DNA from: Bryoerythrophyllum caledonicum
Taxonomy: Eukaryota > Streptophyta > Bryopsida > Pottiales > Pottiaceae
Assembly: GCA_963971425.1 (NCBI GenBank)
Contig: OZ020525.1
Coordinates: 1,178,001 to 1,242,000, forward strand
Direction of reading: 5' to 3'
Length of the DNA: 64,000 nt
Shown one piece after another: positions 34,819 to 47,392 of this stretch (positions are counted from its first letter, which is position 1; each line of letters begins with the position of its first letter). The notes under the pieces were generated by a model that was not told where the DNA came from, did no database searches, and worked only from the letters and a program-made list of their open reading frames with translations. The position numbers and the translations under genes were made by a program.

Positions 34819-35684
34819 AATGTGGTAGATGAATGTAAAGCTTAGCGTAGTTGTTGGTTAAGGAATGGTGTAGCAAGAAGTCGGAAGCATGCCGTGGTGG
34901 GGCATACTTTTTGAAATAAAGGTTTACAATTTATAAGATATTTTGTCAACTTCTCAATTCTTTAATTGTATGTGGGTGTTAGAAATATTGTGGTGCATCA
35001 GGTGGATGCAAAGCAGTGAAATGAATAGAAGTTTGCAAACTCGAAGTACATTGTGCATACAACAAGAATGTCATGTTTAAGTGATTTTGTATAGGATGAC
35101 TAAATCCATACACGAAATACAAGACGATAGAATAGCAAAAGAGATGGATGTAAAACTTGTGCATATATGAAAAAACTTTATTGATATTCGGAATAAATCC
35201 AAGAATCAATTGAGGCAATAGAAGCTTTCAATGCATACGCGGAACGGCTATAAAGTATAGTAAACTCAAACTACACTATTTACAAACAAAATAAGTGCGG
35301 TGAACGCATACTTCGTAAATGGGCCACATTTTCCTACTCATTCACATTGGTAGGAAGTTCGTAATCGATGTCTCCTTTGATTTCAACTCCACTAGATCCC
35401 AAACGATCGTCATTATTATTTGTGGCGGCTTCTTCTTTGATTCTCCGTTTCATCAACAATGTTTTAATGGTTTTGAATCAGTTGCAAATTTCAATGACAT
35501 CAAAGGGATTACTAGGTCGCGTGCAAAAAAATGGATGCATGGGAGCTTTACATTTCTTCGTGTCGTTTGTAGGCCGCCTAAGTTGTAACCCTAAACCTCC
35601 CTGAACCTCGGGGTGATGTATGAAGAGCTTAGACAGAGGTACATCGCCATCACTAGGTAGGCCATCGGATTGGTGTTGCGGCGT
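34819..35684. other. Spacer between two pseudogenes
   Basis: AT-rich, no recognised gene or repeat. Confidence 0.45.
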
Positions 35685-37970
35685 TCAGGGTCGCACATGT
35701 TTTGAAAGGGACACCAAACCGTGGGAGGATTTCAAATTGGTTGTAGTGACCGTTGCAAGAGGGGTTGCAAATAGAGACCGCGACGCGCGACCTTGCAAGG
35801 ACGGTTGATCCTTAGAGGAGGATGCCTTTTTCTCCGTAACGTGAATGGGACTCCGTGTACCGCCGTAAGTACCGCCCTCCATAGTTTTCTCCCCGAGAAC
35901 AACGGTGTCGTTAAGGAATGGCTCTTTCGTTATTTGCTCGGGGTTCTCCGCAAGTGCGAGACCGTGGTGCTTGCCATCCTCAACACTCATCACTGAGGGC
36001 CCTTGCGTTTTTTGTCCGTGTAGTGCCATTGCACGTGAGGATGATAAATCTTCTCCTCCCTTGTCTTTCGTATCTTCCAGAAGCGGAGTCGATCCACGAC
36101 GAAGGATATTATTGCTATTGACCATGCCGTCTCCATTCAAGTACCGCGCTACGGGCAACAAGTCATCTTCTTTATCTGCATCAACGTTGTCATCGAAAAA
36201 ATCATTCTCAGTGATTGGGGTGTCGTGAGTATGATCCATACGTTGAGAAGGGCTGCTGACGATGTCATCGTCTAGATGCTCTGCATCGTAATTGGCAACG
36301 GCACCGTTGCTTGAATCGTCAGAATAGTCCGGGTCATCCGACTCACGTGGTTGTGGATCCTCTAAATCCAAGTTCTCTGCGTACCACCTCTTCTCATCCG
36401 TCAACTTTGCATTTGCAAGCAATTTCGAGTTCGTATACACAAAGACCAAGTCATCAGCTCTTCCGATAATAACCAATTCTGTTTCTTGTCATGGACAAAA
36501 GAGTAGCTACTCCAATTGCGTTCGCAATAAGAAGTTGACACTGTCTACGCTAGTATTCTCTTTGCAATTGGTGCAAGGAGCTTTCCACAAGCACCTTCAA
36601 AATCCCACCAAACATACGGAGAACATTTTTGGTCCTTAGGATCCAACATGTCATGGAATGGTACATCCTTGTTTCAAAATGCGAGGAATTCGTTCACCAC
36701 CTCCGGGTAAGTCTCAGGATCACATAACTTTTGTAGTACTCGTTTGCATGCCGTGATGACATCCGGATCATCGGCCAACTCTTCGTCATGGAGTAAATAA
36801 GGATTGAGAAGTGCACCGGCGGAATGTAAATCCATGGTCATCATCCGTTTCCGTGCGTAGAACTCGTTCTTAGCAATGAACGCTAAATCACTATCGAGAC
36901 TGAATGGTTCATCAAGCAACGCTAGGACATGCTTCTCGAGGTCGCGAAGGATGTGGAAAACCTTGGACATGCAAGGTTCCTTGGCATCGAATTCCCGAAG
37001 CACATACACTACAGGGGCTACCATCTCGTGGAAGTTCGTGCACCGCTCCCAGAAATGCTCATCTAGAACCACTCTTTTAATGGCTTGAGAACTGACTACT
37101 TTATCTCTAGCCGAGAGTGACTTCTTGGAGGCATATGCCCGCCATTCAGGATCAACAACGGTTTGCTCCAATGATTCCTTGACCTTCAGCAGGCGATCTA
37201 TCATTATGAAATTACATGCAAATCTTGTTTGCCCGGGGAGCAATAAGCTGAACTTCGCCTCGTGTTTACGAAACAGGGCGAGGGGCATTTGCCGATTCTT
37301 GACAAACTTAACCAAGAACTTGGCCTTCTCGAGAGTTTCTTTTACCCATGTAGCCTTCCCCTAGTCCTCCAACAATAAGTCCATGGCATGCGCGGCACAT
37401 CCTTGAATGTGTATGTGTGGATATTTCTTGACGACCAATGTTGAGGCATTGAGCATGACTGGAGCATTGTCAGTACACACTTGAACAATGTTGTGGGCGC
37501 CAACTTGTTCAATGAACTTGACATGATGGATGCCAGGTACGCAGCGTTCTTTTCTTTGCGTGTAGTATCTACAGCTCCCAAGAAGAGCTCTCTAGCGGGA
37601 GACACAAGCATTACATTGCACAAAGGTCGACTAGTCACAAATGTCCACCAATCTATGGCTAGAGTTCCTCCAAATTTCCGAACACTCTCGAACGGTATTT
37701 TATTGAGTTGTGCTTCTGAATCAGCCTTCGCTTGTCCCAACAACCTTGTTCGAATGTCATGGTAAGAGGGTGGGACATATGGTTTTTTGAAAGAGACAGT
37801 CTTCATCACGGCTTCCTTGAATGAAACATTCCATGCTATAGCAAACATCACGTTTGCTTCGTGGAAAAACTTCGCCCACACTTTGTCTAGCTCCCGCCGC
37901 TCCACTTCTTGAAAGCCCTCTTCGAGCACGGATTGCCTCACCAATCAAGGGAAGGTGGCACCTATTCTTC
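35685..37970 (-). pseudogene. hAT-superfamily transposase relic
   Basis: Read from high to low coordinates. 37944-37342 encodes the DUF659-type segment (FKKPYVPPSYHDIRTRLL; GGTLAIDWWTFVTSRPLCN; LVSPARELFL). 37315-36674 encodes the middle part (LLLPGQTRFACNFIMIDRLL; VVYVLREFDAKEPCMSKV). 36640-36480 encodes the hATC dimerisation core with WWDFEG, LAPIAKRIL and ERNWSSYSFVH, with a TAG after RILA. 36476-35685 encodes an acidic tail after LVFVYTNSKLL. Frame changes occur at about 37330 and 36478. It would have cut and pasted a DNA transposon. The N-terminal BED finger is missing: at 37971 a GC-rich inverted-repeat element interrupts the gene. Confidence 0.88.
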
Positions 37971-38370
37971 CTCAGGGTTGTCAGGACGCTCGACGTCCGG
38001 ACGTCAGGACGGAAGACGTCCTCCCGGCCTATCAGGACGTCCGGTGACATAACCTGTTTTGTCANNNNNNNNNNNNNNNNNNNNNNNNNNNNNNNNNNNN
38101 NNNNNNNNNNNNNNNNNNNNNNNNNNNNNNNNNNNNNNNNNNNNNNNNNNNNNNNNNNNNNNNNNNNNNNNNNNNNNNNNNNNNNNNNNNNNNNNNNNNN
38201 NNNNNNNNNNNNNNNNNNNNNNNNNNNNNNNNNNNNNNNNNNNNNNNNNNNNNNNNNNNNNNNNCCCGGGTAAACTGACAAAACTCGTTATGTCTCCGGA
38301 CGTCTTGATAGGCCGGAGGACGTCCTCTGTCTTGACGTCAGGGACGTCGAGCGTCCTGACAACCCTGCTT
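37971..38370. mobile_element. Foldback/MITE with CAGGGTTGTC termini, containing an assembly gap
   Basis: CAGGGTTGTCAGGACGCTCG (37974 onward) is mirrored by CGAGCGTCCTGACAACCCTG ending at about 38367. Both arms continue with GACGTCC- and AGGACGTC-rich sequence for about 90 bp. CAGGG termini suit the hAT superfamily. No clear 8-bp target duplication was seen (left TTCTTCCT, right CTTGTAAG). 38065-38264 is 200 N. The true size is unknown because of the gap. Confidence 0.72.
38065..38264. other. Assembly gap (200 N)
   Basis: Exactly 200 N, probably a fixed-size scaffold gap, located between the arms of the inverted repeat. Confidence 0.99.
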
Positions 38371-40114
38371 GTAAGGGTGACACCTTCAAAAGGTCACATT
38401 AAACATGTCTATTGTATAAGCTATGGATGTATGGGAGAGACACAGGACCAAATGTTTTTTAGTATACATATAGATGTACAAAAAATATAAATGTCAATAG
38501 AAGCTCTAGTAAAATTTCTAGCAATATAGGACATAACTATTAACTTCTTTCTTGAACTCATGTCTAAATACAATAACGATAGAACTTTGTATGGTTTGCA
38601 TGAAATTCTTTTCCTAAATAAATATAATTTTGACGTTGTTTTGTACTATACATATGCCGTATTTATAAATTGGGAATGTCAATTTCTTTATGTTCAAATG
38701 GAAACTATTACATTTCCTGTAACATGTGCAAACTATTTATATGTTCCTTAATTTTTTTGTTTATCTTTCCATGCCCCTTCTTAACATTGGATTCAATTGT
38801 AGAATACTTATATATAAAGAGTATTACCTTCTTCTAAGATTCCAAAAACAAAGTATTTTCTTTGTTGTTAATATACATTTTAACCCAAGTAGAGCACGTT
38901 TACACTTTTTGGGGAAGTTGGGAAAAAAAGTAATCTCGAAGGGGCCACTGGCATAAATTGTAGAAACGATGTACGATAAAGAAATAGGGGCAAATATATT
39001 CACTTAGGATAAATTTTATAAAGAAATTACATGAAACATACATTGCTTTAAAAGTGTGAAATATGGTTATAAGTAATATATAATTATATATAATGTCAAA
39101 GAACTATGTAATTGATACATACAAAATATCATGGAAAAAATAGGTACAAAATTTGAATGGGAGATTATACTGATTTAGGTTCTCACTATTTCTCAATGGA
39201 TGAAAAGGGGGTATTTATTGTGGGGCACTCATGCAATATTTTATTGTTGGGTAACTTGTACATTTCCTCCGTGGTTAGAAGTTTACACGACCCCTTATGT
39301 TTGAGGATATATATATTTCCCTCTCATTGCATGTTTAAATAATTCGTTTGTAAAGTTAAGTTGCGAAATTCCTTTGTAAAGTAAAGTTAAAGGGTTGTTA
39401 CACAAGGGATATATGGACATTGGATGATTTGACATTATGCTTCATAAATTTGAATATGACCTTAAGATGAGTCATTTAAGAACACATCTTTACATTAAAA
39501 CTACATTGCTCAATGGTATTTGTCCGTCGATAATAAAGGAGGTTTCACTTGTGCAAAGAATATTACCTTCTTTGAAAATGTCAAAAAGAATTTGTTGTTT
39601 ATAGCGTAATACAACATTCTAATTCAAGTACCACCATAGTCCACCCAATTATGGTAGAGGGTCCCACGGCTCCGATGTATAGGAACCCACAAAGTCCTTG
39701 GGGGAGATGAAATGTCGGTTGTCACCAATGCAATTACTGTAGACAAGCACTTAGAGTAGAAAAGTGTTTATCTTCAAGAGGGGGAAGTAGTTCTGTACAC
39801 ACTAGCTTATGTCCCGTGGCCATATGCTTAGTGAAGAGAATGAACAAACACTACAATCATGTCGGTCCCATTATAAGACTGTAGTTCTCTTCTTCTTCAT
39901 CTTCGCAAGTCCAATGGCACCATTTAAAGCAAAAAGCCGCTATATTTGGTTCTAACAAGATCTATGCATTTCTCAATCATCACGGCAATCATTTCCTTCC
40001 CTAGAAGTTGGAAGAAAAACTAAATTTACATTAAAAATATCGTTTCTCTAACGCATGGGAAGGAGGAAGACCTTTGCTAAGGCAAGAATGGAGTTTGCCC
40101 AACTTTGTTCCTCT
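38371..40114. other. AT-rich spacer
   Basis: No recognised gene. Short open frames carry no motif. Confidence 0.5.
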
Positions 40115-40475
40115 ATAAGGGTTGAGTCCTCGCCCTCACGTCTCCACCCCTAACGTCCCCGCCCCTTCCCCGCCTAAATTTGGAGTCAGAATGTTTGAAT
40201 GGGCATAATTCACTCAAAAATAGACAAATCAAGCGTTTGAGGTGTGATTTGACATCTACATTTTCCGTAAATGCCAAGAAACATCTCATACGCTTAATTT
40301 GGACTATTTTTGAGTGAGATATGGCCTCTCAAAGATCTTGATTCCAAAATTAGACGGGGAGGGGCGGTGACGTCTCCGCCCCTGCCATTTAGGGGCGGGG
40401 ACGTCTCTGCCCCTACCATTTAGGGGTGGAGACGTCTCCACCCCTACCATTTTGGGGCGGACACGTCCTTGCGGC
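40115..40475. repeat. Palindromic foldback element with GACGTC-rich arms
   Basis: The left arm, from about 40118, pairs with a right arm ending near 40400. Paired blocks include TCACTCAAAAATAG (40211) with CTATTTTTGAGTGA (40303), CTAAATTTGG (40176) with CCAAAATTAG (40345), and CCCGCCCC with GGGGCGG. The right side goes on as about three 31-bp tandem units, each a near-palindrome of the form GGGGCGG-GACGTC-CCGCCCC. This fits a non-autonomous foldback element with an expanded arm. Confidence 0.68.
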
Positions 40476-40916
40476 TAATATATTATTTTATGTAGTCAAC
40501 TATTCATTTTTTTAGTTTAAATTTTGCGTTGCAGCTCTATAGTTCATACGTGGTTGCGACGTCGCCTATTTTTTACCTTGCAGGTAAGTCAACTCTATAT
40601 TGACTGTATCGGACGAGTGCAAGCTCTACCGGACGGACGGGCGAACCGGACGTCCGTCCAGTATGACAACCGTGGCTAAAGCTACTAGGGATGGACGGCC
40701 GGCTAGCGACGCCATAGCCAACACTGAGCTACTTCCTAGAGAGGATCCGAACGCCTTCTCAGCACTAGTGGAGACGGAAGTTACAGCCCCGGCCGATCAC
40801 ACCCCGGACATCACCAGCCGCCAGCCATTGGACTCCCCGAGTGAATGCTGGCGACCTAGGAAAGATCATAGTGATGCTAGCCCTAGGGCCTACTTCCTCC
40901 CCGGAACCTACGGGAA
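40476..40916. other. Spacer with a GGACGTCC-rich spot
   Basis: 40620-40665 has several CCGGACG/GGACGTCCG motifs like those of the 37971 foldback. No gene was recognised. Confidence 0.4.
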
Positions 40917-42092
40917 CTATGTGGATTTCTTGGCTGCCTCTGATACTACTGGAGGTTCATCAAGAGATACGCCTGGATTGCCATGCCACTGACGGAGTTG
41001 CTGAAGTAGGAGATTGCATACGCCTTGACGGAAGTCAGGCGGACAGCTTTCAAGGAGATGAAGACACGACTGGTGACACCACCAATTCTGGCCCCACCAG
41101 AGAATAGCCTCAATCAGCTGCGCACCTGGAATCTCCTTCATGCTTTTGCGTGCGTGACCCAGAACCCGGCGGAGATTAATGAGTATTAGCAGTGCTCAGT
41201 CTAACACCTCATGCTTGGCCCGGACCGCTTCATCAAAGTATTCAAGCAGGTTCAGGCTGGCGTGTGTGGTAGTCTTCCTCAGGCACAAAACCTCCAAGAG
41301 TGCCTTGATCCGAGGCTGGTAGTGCTCGCGGAACCTGGACACCCGAACCCCATCCATTTAAAAATCCTCTTCAACCAAAGAAAACCTTAGTGCAATGCTG
41401 GACCTCTGCTCCTCATCCTCTTTGTATGCCTTGAGCCGCCGGGTTCCAATCAACCTGAATACCTCCGGGATCACTTTCGCCAACAATGCCACCTCTAGCC
41501 CTCTGACCCTGGCCCGGATAAGAGCTAGAGCGCCGCCGGCCTTGTTTTCCAGTGGGAGTATCCCTGCAATAAATTCCTGCACCAAATTTAGGCGGAGTAC
41601 GGGCCAAGTATACTCATATAAAACCCCCAACCCAACCTCACTGGCCCACTTGTCATCTTCGGCTTGCCTCCGGGGCTTCCACTGCACCCAGGGTATGAAG
41701 GTCTAGTCATAAGTCGGCTCCTCTACAGCTAGTCTCCATGCTCCCCGGGTATCCTTCTTGGCGAACCGGAGCTGGGTTGGAGTAGAGTCTTCAGTTGTGC
41801 CTGGGGTTGTCACATTGGCCTGGCGCCCAAGTGCTGTAGGTGTGGCAGTCTCCCGTGAAGATAGCTGCATGGTCCGGACTGGAGTCTGCCTGGTCATCCG
41901 CCGGTGGCACATCACCTCGAATTCCTGGGCCTCACTATCTGGTGTACTGCCATCAGTGTTAGAAAGTAGAATAATACCTCCGGGCTGAGAAGCCAACGGT
42001 ACACTGGATGGTATGACTAGTTCTGGTGATGCTCCGCGCCCGGGTTCAATGTCGTAGTTTGTAGAGTCAGTATTCTTCCGGAATGCACTCAA
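40917..42092 (-). pseudogene. Unrecognised decayed gene, downstream exon-like part
   Basis: One minus-strand frame reads through from 42092 to about 40917, broken by TAG near 41702, TAA near 41356 and TGA near 41190. Clear protein-like stretches include GVLYEYTWPVLRLNLVQEFI, LIRARVRGLEVALLAKVIPE, RLIGTRRLKAYKEDEEQR and LLEVLCLRKTTTHASLNLLE. They are helical and basic/hydrophobic mixed. I do not recognise the family. It is likely the 3' part of the same gene as 43709-45156, given strand and spacing. A transposon-encoded protein is possible. Confidence 0.5.
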
Positions 42093-43708
42093 TCGTCACT
42101 AAGTACTTCCAAAGCAAACCACTCCGGATTCGTTCCCACAGAGATCTATCAATCCATTCAGACTATCTAAATACAACTAAACTATCAATCATTTAGGTTA
42201 GCTATTCTATTCTATCACGTATCCGAATCCTTCCGGACTCTAGAACTCATACAAAGTTTGCGGGAACTAGTTTCCGGAATACATATACAGAGGTTTCTAG
42301 AAAAGGTTTCCGGAGAACCAGAGGGTAGTTTGATTATCCTCTGCAAAGATACTTCCGGAAGCTTTAAACGAGTGACCGGAAAGCCACTGATCCAATTTTT
42401 TGTAAGTGGCCGGATTCCTCACTGCCTTGTGATTTTAAGTGGCTAGACATCCACTGCCCGGAACTTATAGTGACCAGACACCACTCCTCCTACTCCACTA
42501 ATTGGTGATTGATTGTTGTTACTAGACCTAGACTCTCACAACACCCGGATGGTCTTCTCGATGCGGTCACGCAGAGACAAGTTTGGACTACAACGACGTT
42601 CCAGTAGCACTATTGTAATTCTTCGGAAGTTATTGGTACAACTTAGAAAGGACTCCTTCTAGACTTTACATAGAAGGCTTTTGTCCTGTCGTGGAAGTAA
42701 ATTCCGGCTTTGACCAAAATCCGGGTTCACACGGAAGAATCTATGCCCTAGAGATTTACCAGGAACACCCTTGCAATAACTCTCTTCCCCTCCTGGCTTC
42801 TTCTAGACCCTGGAGGTTACCAGGAACACCTCTGCAATACCCTCCAGCTCTTCCGGGCGTTCTCCTACTGTAGATCCCAACCGGTTCAGTCTCCAATAAA
42901 TCAAGTACTAACTATTTCCAAAGAACTTCTTTACAATAATGACTACCACAACGGATACTGTCCGACGCAAAGATAACACTTCTAGTCAAAAGAACTAGGG
43001 AGCAATTTCTAGTAATGGATCTGAAAGTGTATTCAAAGCAAGGAAAAAACAAGATGATGAGTTTTCTAAAATTCATCTACTAAGTACTACTATTATTCCT
43101 AATCTTAGGCTAATCTTATCTACAAGAAATCCAAAGGATCTTATCCCTAAAAGCAAGGAACTTATCCCTAAAACTCCGGGAAAGTGAATCTCAGATCCTA
43201 TTTTCCCAGGACCAGATTCCAGACATAAAAAAAAAACGCAAAAGTCTGGAAGTTACACGAAGGCCTTAGCTTCCGGATTAAGTAGCAGGGTGCAACTGTG
43301 AGCCCCATCGTTAATCGCTACCAAATCTCGATCACTAAACTGCTCCTACTTCTAAATCTAAACCTATCTAAAGGGGTGATCCAACACTCTTGAATCGGGG
43401 ACTGGTACGCCTCGTCGAAGCCTCCGCCTTGGACTTGCCGGCTCTCTTCCGCTGGGGCGTCGTAGCTGCTGGAATCCCCTGTGATCAGGCTCCGGTAGCT
43501 AGTACTGGTGGTGCTGCCGGTAGAGTTGGATCGGTGGTGGTCTCCACCACAATAGTCTCTGGAGCTTCCAAGCAGCCCTCGAACTGGGCTCCGGGACTGG
43601 GAGGATCCGTTGCCAAACGCGTAGCAAGCAAGGGAGTTGACTTCCGGCGGCTTGATGAAGGAGGAGTAGATAAGGGTGGATGGGAGAAGGAGTTTCGTCC
43701 GGACTTAC
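42093..43708 (-). other. Possible intron or non-coding stretch between two exon-like parts
   Basis: No coding frame in the gene sense. On the minus strand GGAG/GTAAGT at 43703-43708 is a good 5' splice donor. The stretch is rich in TTCCGGA/CCGGAA motifs and holds a short repeat ACCAGGAACACC (42755 and 42819). Intron status is inference. Confidence 0.35.
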
Positions 43709-45156
43709 CTCCAAAAGTATATCCATCCAGTGCTTTCCAGTACCTGCGTTCGGATTATCGGGAGGGCTGCAGCTCATGTGTGCAGCGGGCTCCGGCTGGG
43801 TCATGATCACCTTCTACTCTCCCGCAGCCTCCGGATGCACTCTCGATGGTCCGGCTTCATCCGCAGAGGTCCGGACTCAGACCGGAAGCGCGCGGTCCTC
43901 CTGTGCTTGAGTACTTAGGGTCTCCGGTCCCTTCGTGGTCATGTTGGCCACCAGGTCTTGCATCCGACTCCACGTCTTCTCCATCTTCCTGCTGTGGTCG
44001 TGCAGAAATCAAATAATTTGGACCATGTTCATCTTGTCCTCCTTCTCCAGCTGACCTATGAAGAGGAGACTGCGGTTGACAGTGTCAACCGCAAATGCAA
44101 GCGCTGATCTAACCACTGTTAGGGCGTGGGCGGAAGCGTTCGCATGATCTTCGGCTTCCTTCAACTTCTTCCAGGATTCCTCCAACGCCGTAAACATCTC
44201 GTCGCACTTGGTAGCGAACTGGTCGCGACACCGAATGATAGCTTCCTACTGATTATACAAGGCTTGAAGTGAAAGCATGTTCTTCCGAAGCTCCGCGATT
44301 GCTGTCGGTATGTCCACCATCTTCTCCACCTCCAGCTCCTACCAAATGCCGTCAAAAATATGGACGTGTCGTGCGTCGGAGTAGCACACGATGGCCGCAC
44401 GCCAACCCACGTGCTGGATGAGCTCTAGCAGGTCGGGTCCGTTGAGTCCGACAAGTGTTGGTAGTTCCGCCGGAGGAATGCGACCTTCACGTGGAGCTTG
44501 TCTAAGGTTTCCCTGAGGTTGAACACCCGTGGGTTGGCTCGATGAAGTGGGTTCCGGCGTTGACTTCCTCTGTATAGATCGGCTCCTCTTTCGGTGTAGA
44601 CGAACCGACTCGGGTACTGAAACATCAATGATCTCCATACCTTCGTCGTTGGATGCTAGATCCGGACCGCTATAGTTCTAGATGCTCAGCAGCCCCTCGT
44701 ATGCGTCTTCCTCGTCCGGTGTAAGCACGTCGTGTTGAGCGTAAAGATGGGTAAGGTAAGAGGGGAGGGAGGATACGGCTCGCTTCAACCTCAAGAGCTC
44801 TCTCACCATCCAATTTGTCATCTCCCTCATAATAAGCAAGGCGTAATCTACATTCATCTTTCCTCTCATCGACCCTAGAATGGTGGTGGCCCATTTAGAC
44901 ACCACCCGTTTAGGTGTTTTCAGGGTGGAAGATGGGATTCATGAACCTTACCACAATCTGCGCGTATTGATGCCGGAGATCGTCAGTGTTGTAGCCTTCC
45001 TTTGGGTTGGCTTGATTCGTGATCTCGTCTCCGAGGATCTTGTCCTTCCGCTCCGCCGTCTTCAGGTTTCCGCTGGCGTAGGAGTAGGAACGTTGCCACT
45101 CCAATACACCCGAGGTTCTAGGGAGAGCTCGGATGGTGCCCTTGTACGGTTGTCCG
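43709..45156 (-). pseudogene. Unrecognised decayed gene, upstream exon-like part
   Basis: Minus strand, cut at its 5' side by the B9 LTR at 45157. Reading order: YKGTIRALPRTSGVLEWQRS, then ERKDKILGDEITNQANPKEG, QYAQIVVRFMNPIFHPENT, a frame change near 44905, MNVDYALLIMREMTNWMVRE, a P/S/R-rich linker, LVGLNGPDLLELIQHVGWRA, and a coiled-coil-like part (EMFTALEESWKKLKEAEDHA). In-frame stops lie near 44676, 44339, 44250, 44009, 43880 and 43820. I do not recognise it. It may be a host gene or a Gag-like transposon product. Confidence 0.5.
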
Positions 45157-45388
45157 AATTGAAGAATGAAATGAAAGGAAGACAATGAAGAATAAACAAG
45201 TTGGTGGTAAAGCTTGCAATGAGAGGTGAATTCTCCCACTTCCCATGCTCTTCTTATCAATGGAATACATCAGCCCTTGATTGTAATCCTTATGGACAAT
45301 GACACCAAGCTACCATTTTCTACTTCTTATCTTCTAAGGTAGGGCTGGTCCTACCTTTCTATACTAGTTAAGCACTCTATACTCAACA
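45157..45388 (-). repeat. 3' LTR of family B copy 9 (B9)
   Basis: 232 bp, slightly shortened by small deletions. The outer end reads AATTGAAG instead of TATTGAAG. It truncates the decayed gene to its left. Confidence 0.9.
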
Positions 45389-46961
45389 CTCCCACTTAGC
45401 GAGGTGTCCTTGGACTCTAAGTGCATCGCCTTGCCAAACATCACATGTCGCTCTCTTCCAAGTTCCTTCGTGGGCACATCAACCACCATGTGCTCCATGA
45501 GACAATACCGCAACTCAATTTCCTCATCTTTAATCTTCTCACAAAGAAATGGTGTTGCACATCTATGTGCTTCGTTTGTGAGTGGTGCTTGGGGTTCTTT
45601 GCGAGTGCAATGCAACCTTGGTTGTCGCACATGATGGTGGTTGCTTCCCATTGCACACACCCTACATCAGCCATCAATTGCTTTAGCCAAATGGCCTCCT
45701 TGGCGGATTGGCTCGCCGCCATGTACTCCGCTTCCGTGGTGGATAGAGCCACCGTTGGTTGGCGCTTGCTATTCCACGATATGGCGCCGACTCCAAGGAA
45801 GAAGACGTAGCCCGTCGTGGACTTCCTTGTGCTTGCATGGCCTCCCCAATCCGCATCGCAATATCCTTGAAGGTTGATGTCTTTGCCTCCAAGAGTCAAC
45901 TTCATCTCCATGGTGCCCTTCAAGTACCTCATGATCCTCTTCACCGCTGCCCAATGCATAGGACCGGGCTTGGACATGAATTGAGACACCACGCTTACCG
46001 AAAATGCAAGGTCAGCCCTTGTGGCTACCATTGCATACATTAGACAACCCACACTCTCCATGTAGGGGATATCCAACATACCTTCGTCATGTTCTTAATA
46101 CTCTTCATCGCCAAGCTTCACCAATGGCGCCTTTGCATCCAAAGGTGTGCCAATGGGCTTGCAAACCTCCGTGCCAAAGCGTTGGAGCACACCCTCGATG
46201 TAGCTCCGTTGGTGCATGGTGATGGTGAGGGCTGCCCTATCCCTCTCAATGTGAACTCCCAAGAAGAAATGCAACTCACCTAGATCACTGATGTCATACT
46301 CCTCTTCAAGGCTGCCCTTCAACTTCCTCATCATCAACATGCCACTTACCAACAAGATCACGTCGTCCACGTAGATGACCACCGCCATGAAGTAGTCCGT
46401 TGTATGCTTGATGTACAATGAATGGTCAGCCATGCTCCTTGTGAAGCCCTCCCTTGTGAAGAATGCATGGAAGCTCTCATACCAAGCACGTGGAGATTGC
46501 TTGAGCCCATAAAGGCTCTTCTTCAACTTGCACACAAGGTGGGCTTGGCCTTCTTGCACAAACCCCGGTGGCTGGTCCATGTACACATCCTCCTCCAACT
46601 CTCCATTCAAGAAGGCCGTCTTCACATCCATTTGATGGATCTCCAAGTCCATGGCTGCCCCGAGCGCTAACATGCACCGAATGGTGCTAAACTTCGCAAC
46701 GGGAGCAAAGGTCTCATTGAAGTCCACACCTTCAACTTGTGAGAAGCCCTTTGCAACCAACCTTGCCTTGTACCTCACGATGTCACCATTGGCATCCCTC
46801 TTCGTTCGAAAGACACACTTGCACCCTACACGCTTGCGGTTTGAAGGCAATGGTGCCAACTCCCACATTCCATTGGCCATCAAGGAGTCATACTCTTCTT
46901 GCATGGCTAGCTCCCACTTGCTCGCATCTTGCGAGTGTATGGCCTCACTCATGGTATGAGG
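45389..46961 (-). pseudogene. B9 RT and RNase H fragment
   Basis: Minus-strand pol from MSEAIHSQDASKWELAMQEE through [29 protein letters not shown] and [11 protein letters not shown] to the pol end. A TAA interrupts near 46095, where other copies have CAA. A frameshift near 45545 disturbs the IDVQHHF region. Changes such as FRTKRD preceded by Cys for Trp mark decay. The element is cut at 46961 by A2. It shares several substitutions with B12 (63000-63320). Confidence 0.9.
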
Positions 46962-47378
46962 TGTTGGAGTATAGTGTTGCTCGTAGTTATTACGGCACTG
47001 TAAATAGTTGTATGGAGGTAGAATGAAAGGGCGGGAGTAAAATGGGAGAAAATGGAGAGAGGTGTATTGGCACATGTTGCACATGGGCAAGGCAAAGTCA
47101 AAAGAGAAGGACCAGCCCACTTGTGTTGACTTAGCCAAGTCAAAGTAGGGGCATGAAAGTCAAGTGGGTGGTGGCAAAAGTCTTTGGGCGGCCATGACGC
47201 CCATGTGGGTTGTAAAGACATGGAAGTTGCATGAGAAGGCACTAGGAATGTGTCTTGTGCAATGGTATAAGTAAAGGCCTTCGAAAGAAGGCAAACATCT
47301 CATTCCAAGCATTGTTTGTACTACCTTGTGTGTATCTTTGCTAGTGCAACCATCTCTCTTCTTCTATTTACTTCAATA
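46962..47378 (+). repeat. 5' LTR of A2
   Basis: 417 bp, TGTTGGAGTATAG to TACTTCAATA, with the same TATAAG and GCCTTC/GAAGGC hairpin as in A1. Confidence 0.95.
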
Positions 47379-47392
47379 GGTTATGGGCCCAC
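47379..47392 (+). other. Primer-binding site of A2
   Basis: GGTTATGGGCCCAC directly after the LTR, identical to A1 and B10. It matches the initiator tRNA-Met anticodon stem-loop. Confidence 0.8.

Noticed and set aside
40600-40992. Plus-strand 130-codon frame with P/T/D-rich peptide
   Set aside because: No motif. It partly overlaps the decayed minus-strand gene, and its start lies in GGACG-type repeat sequence.
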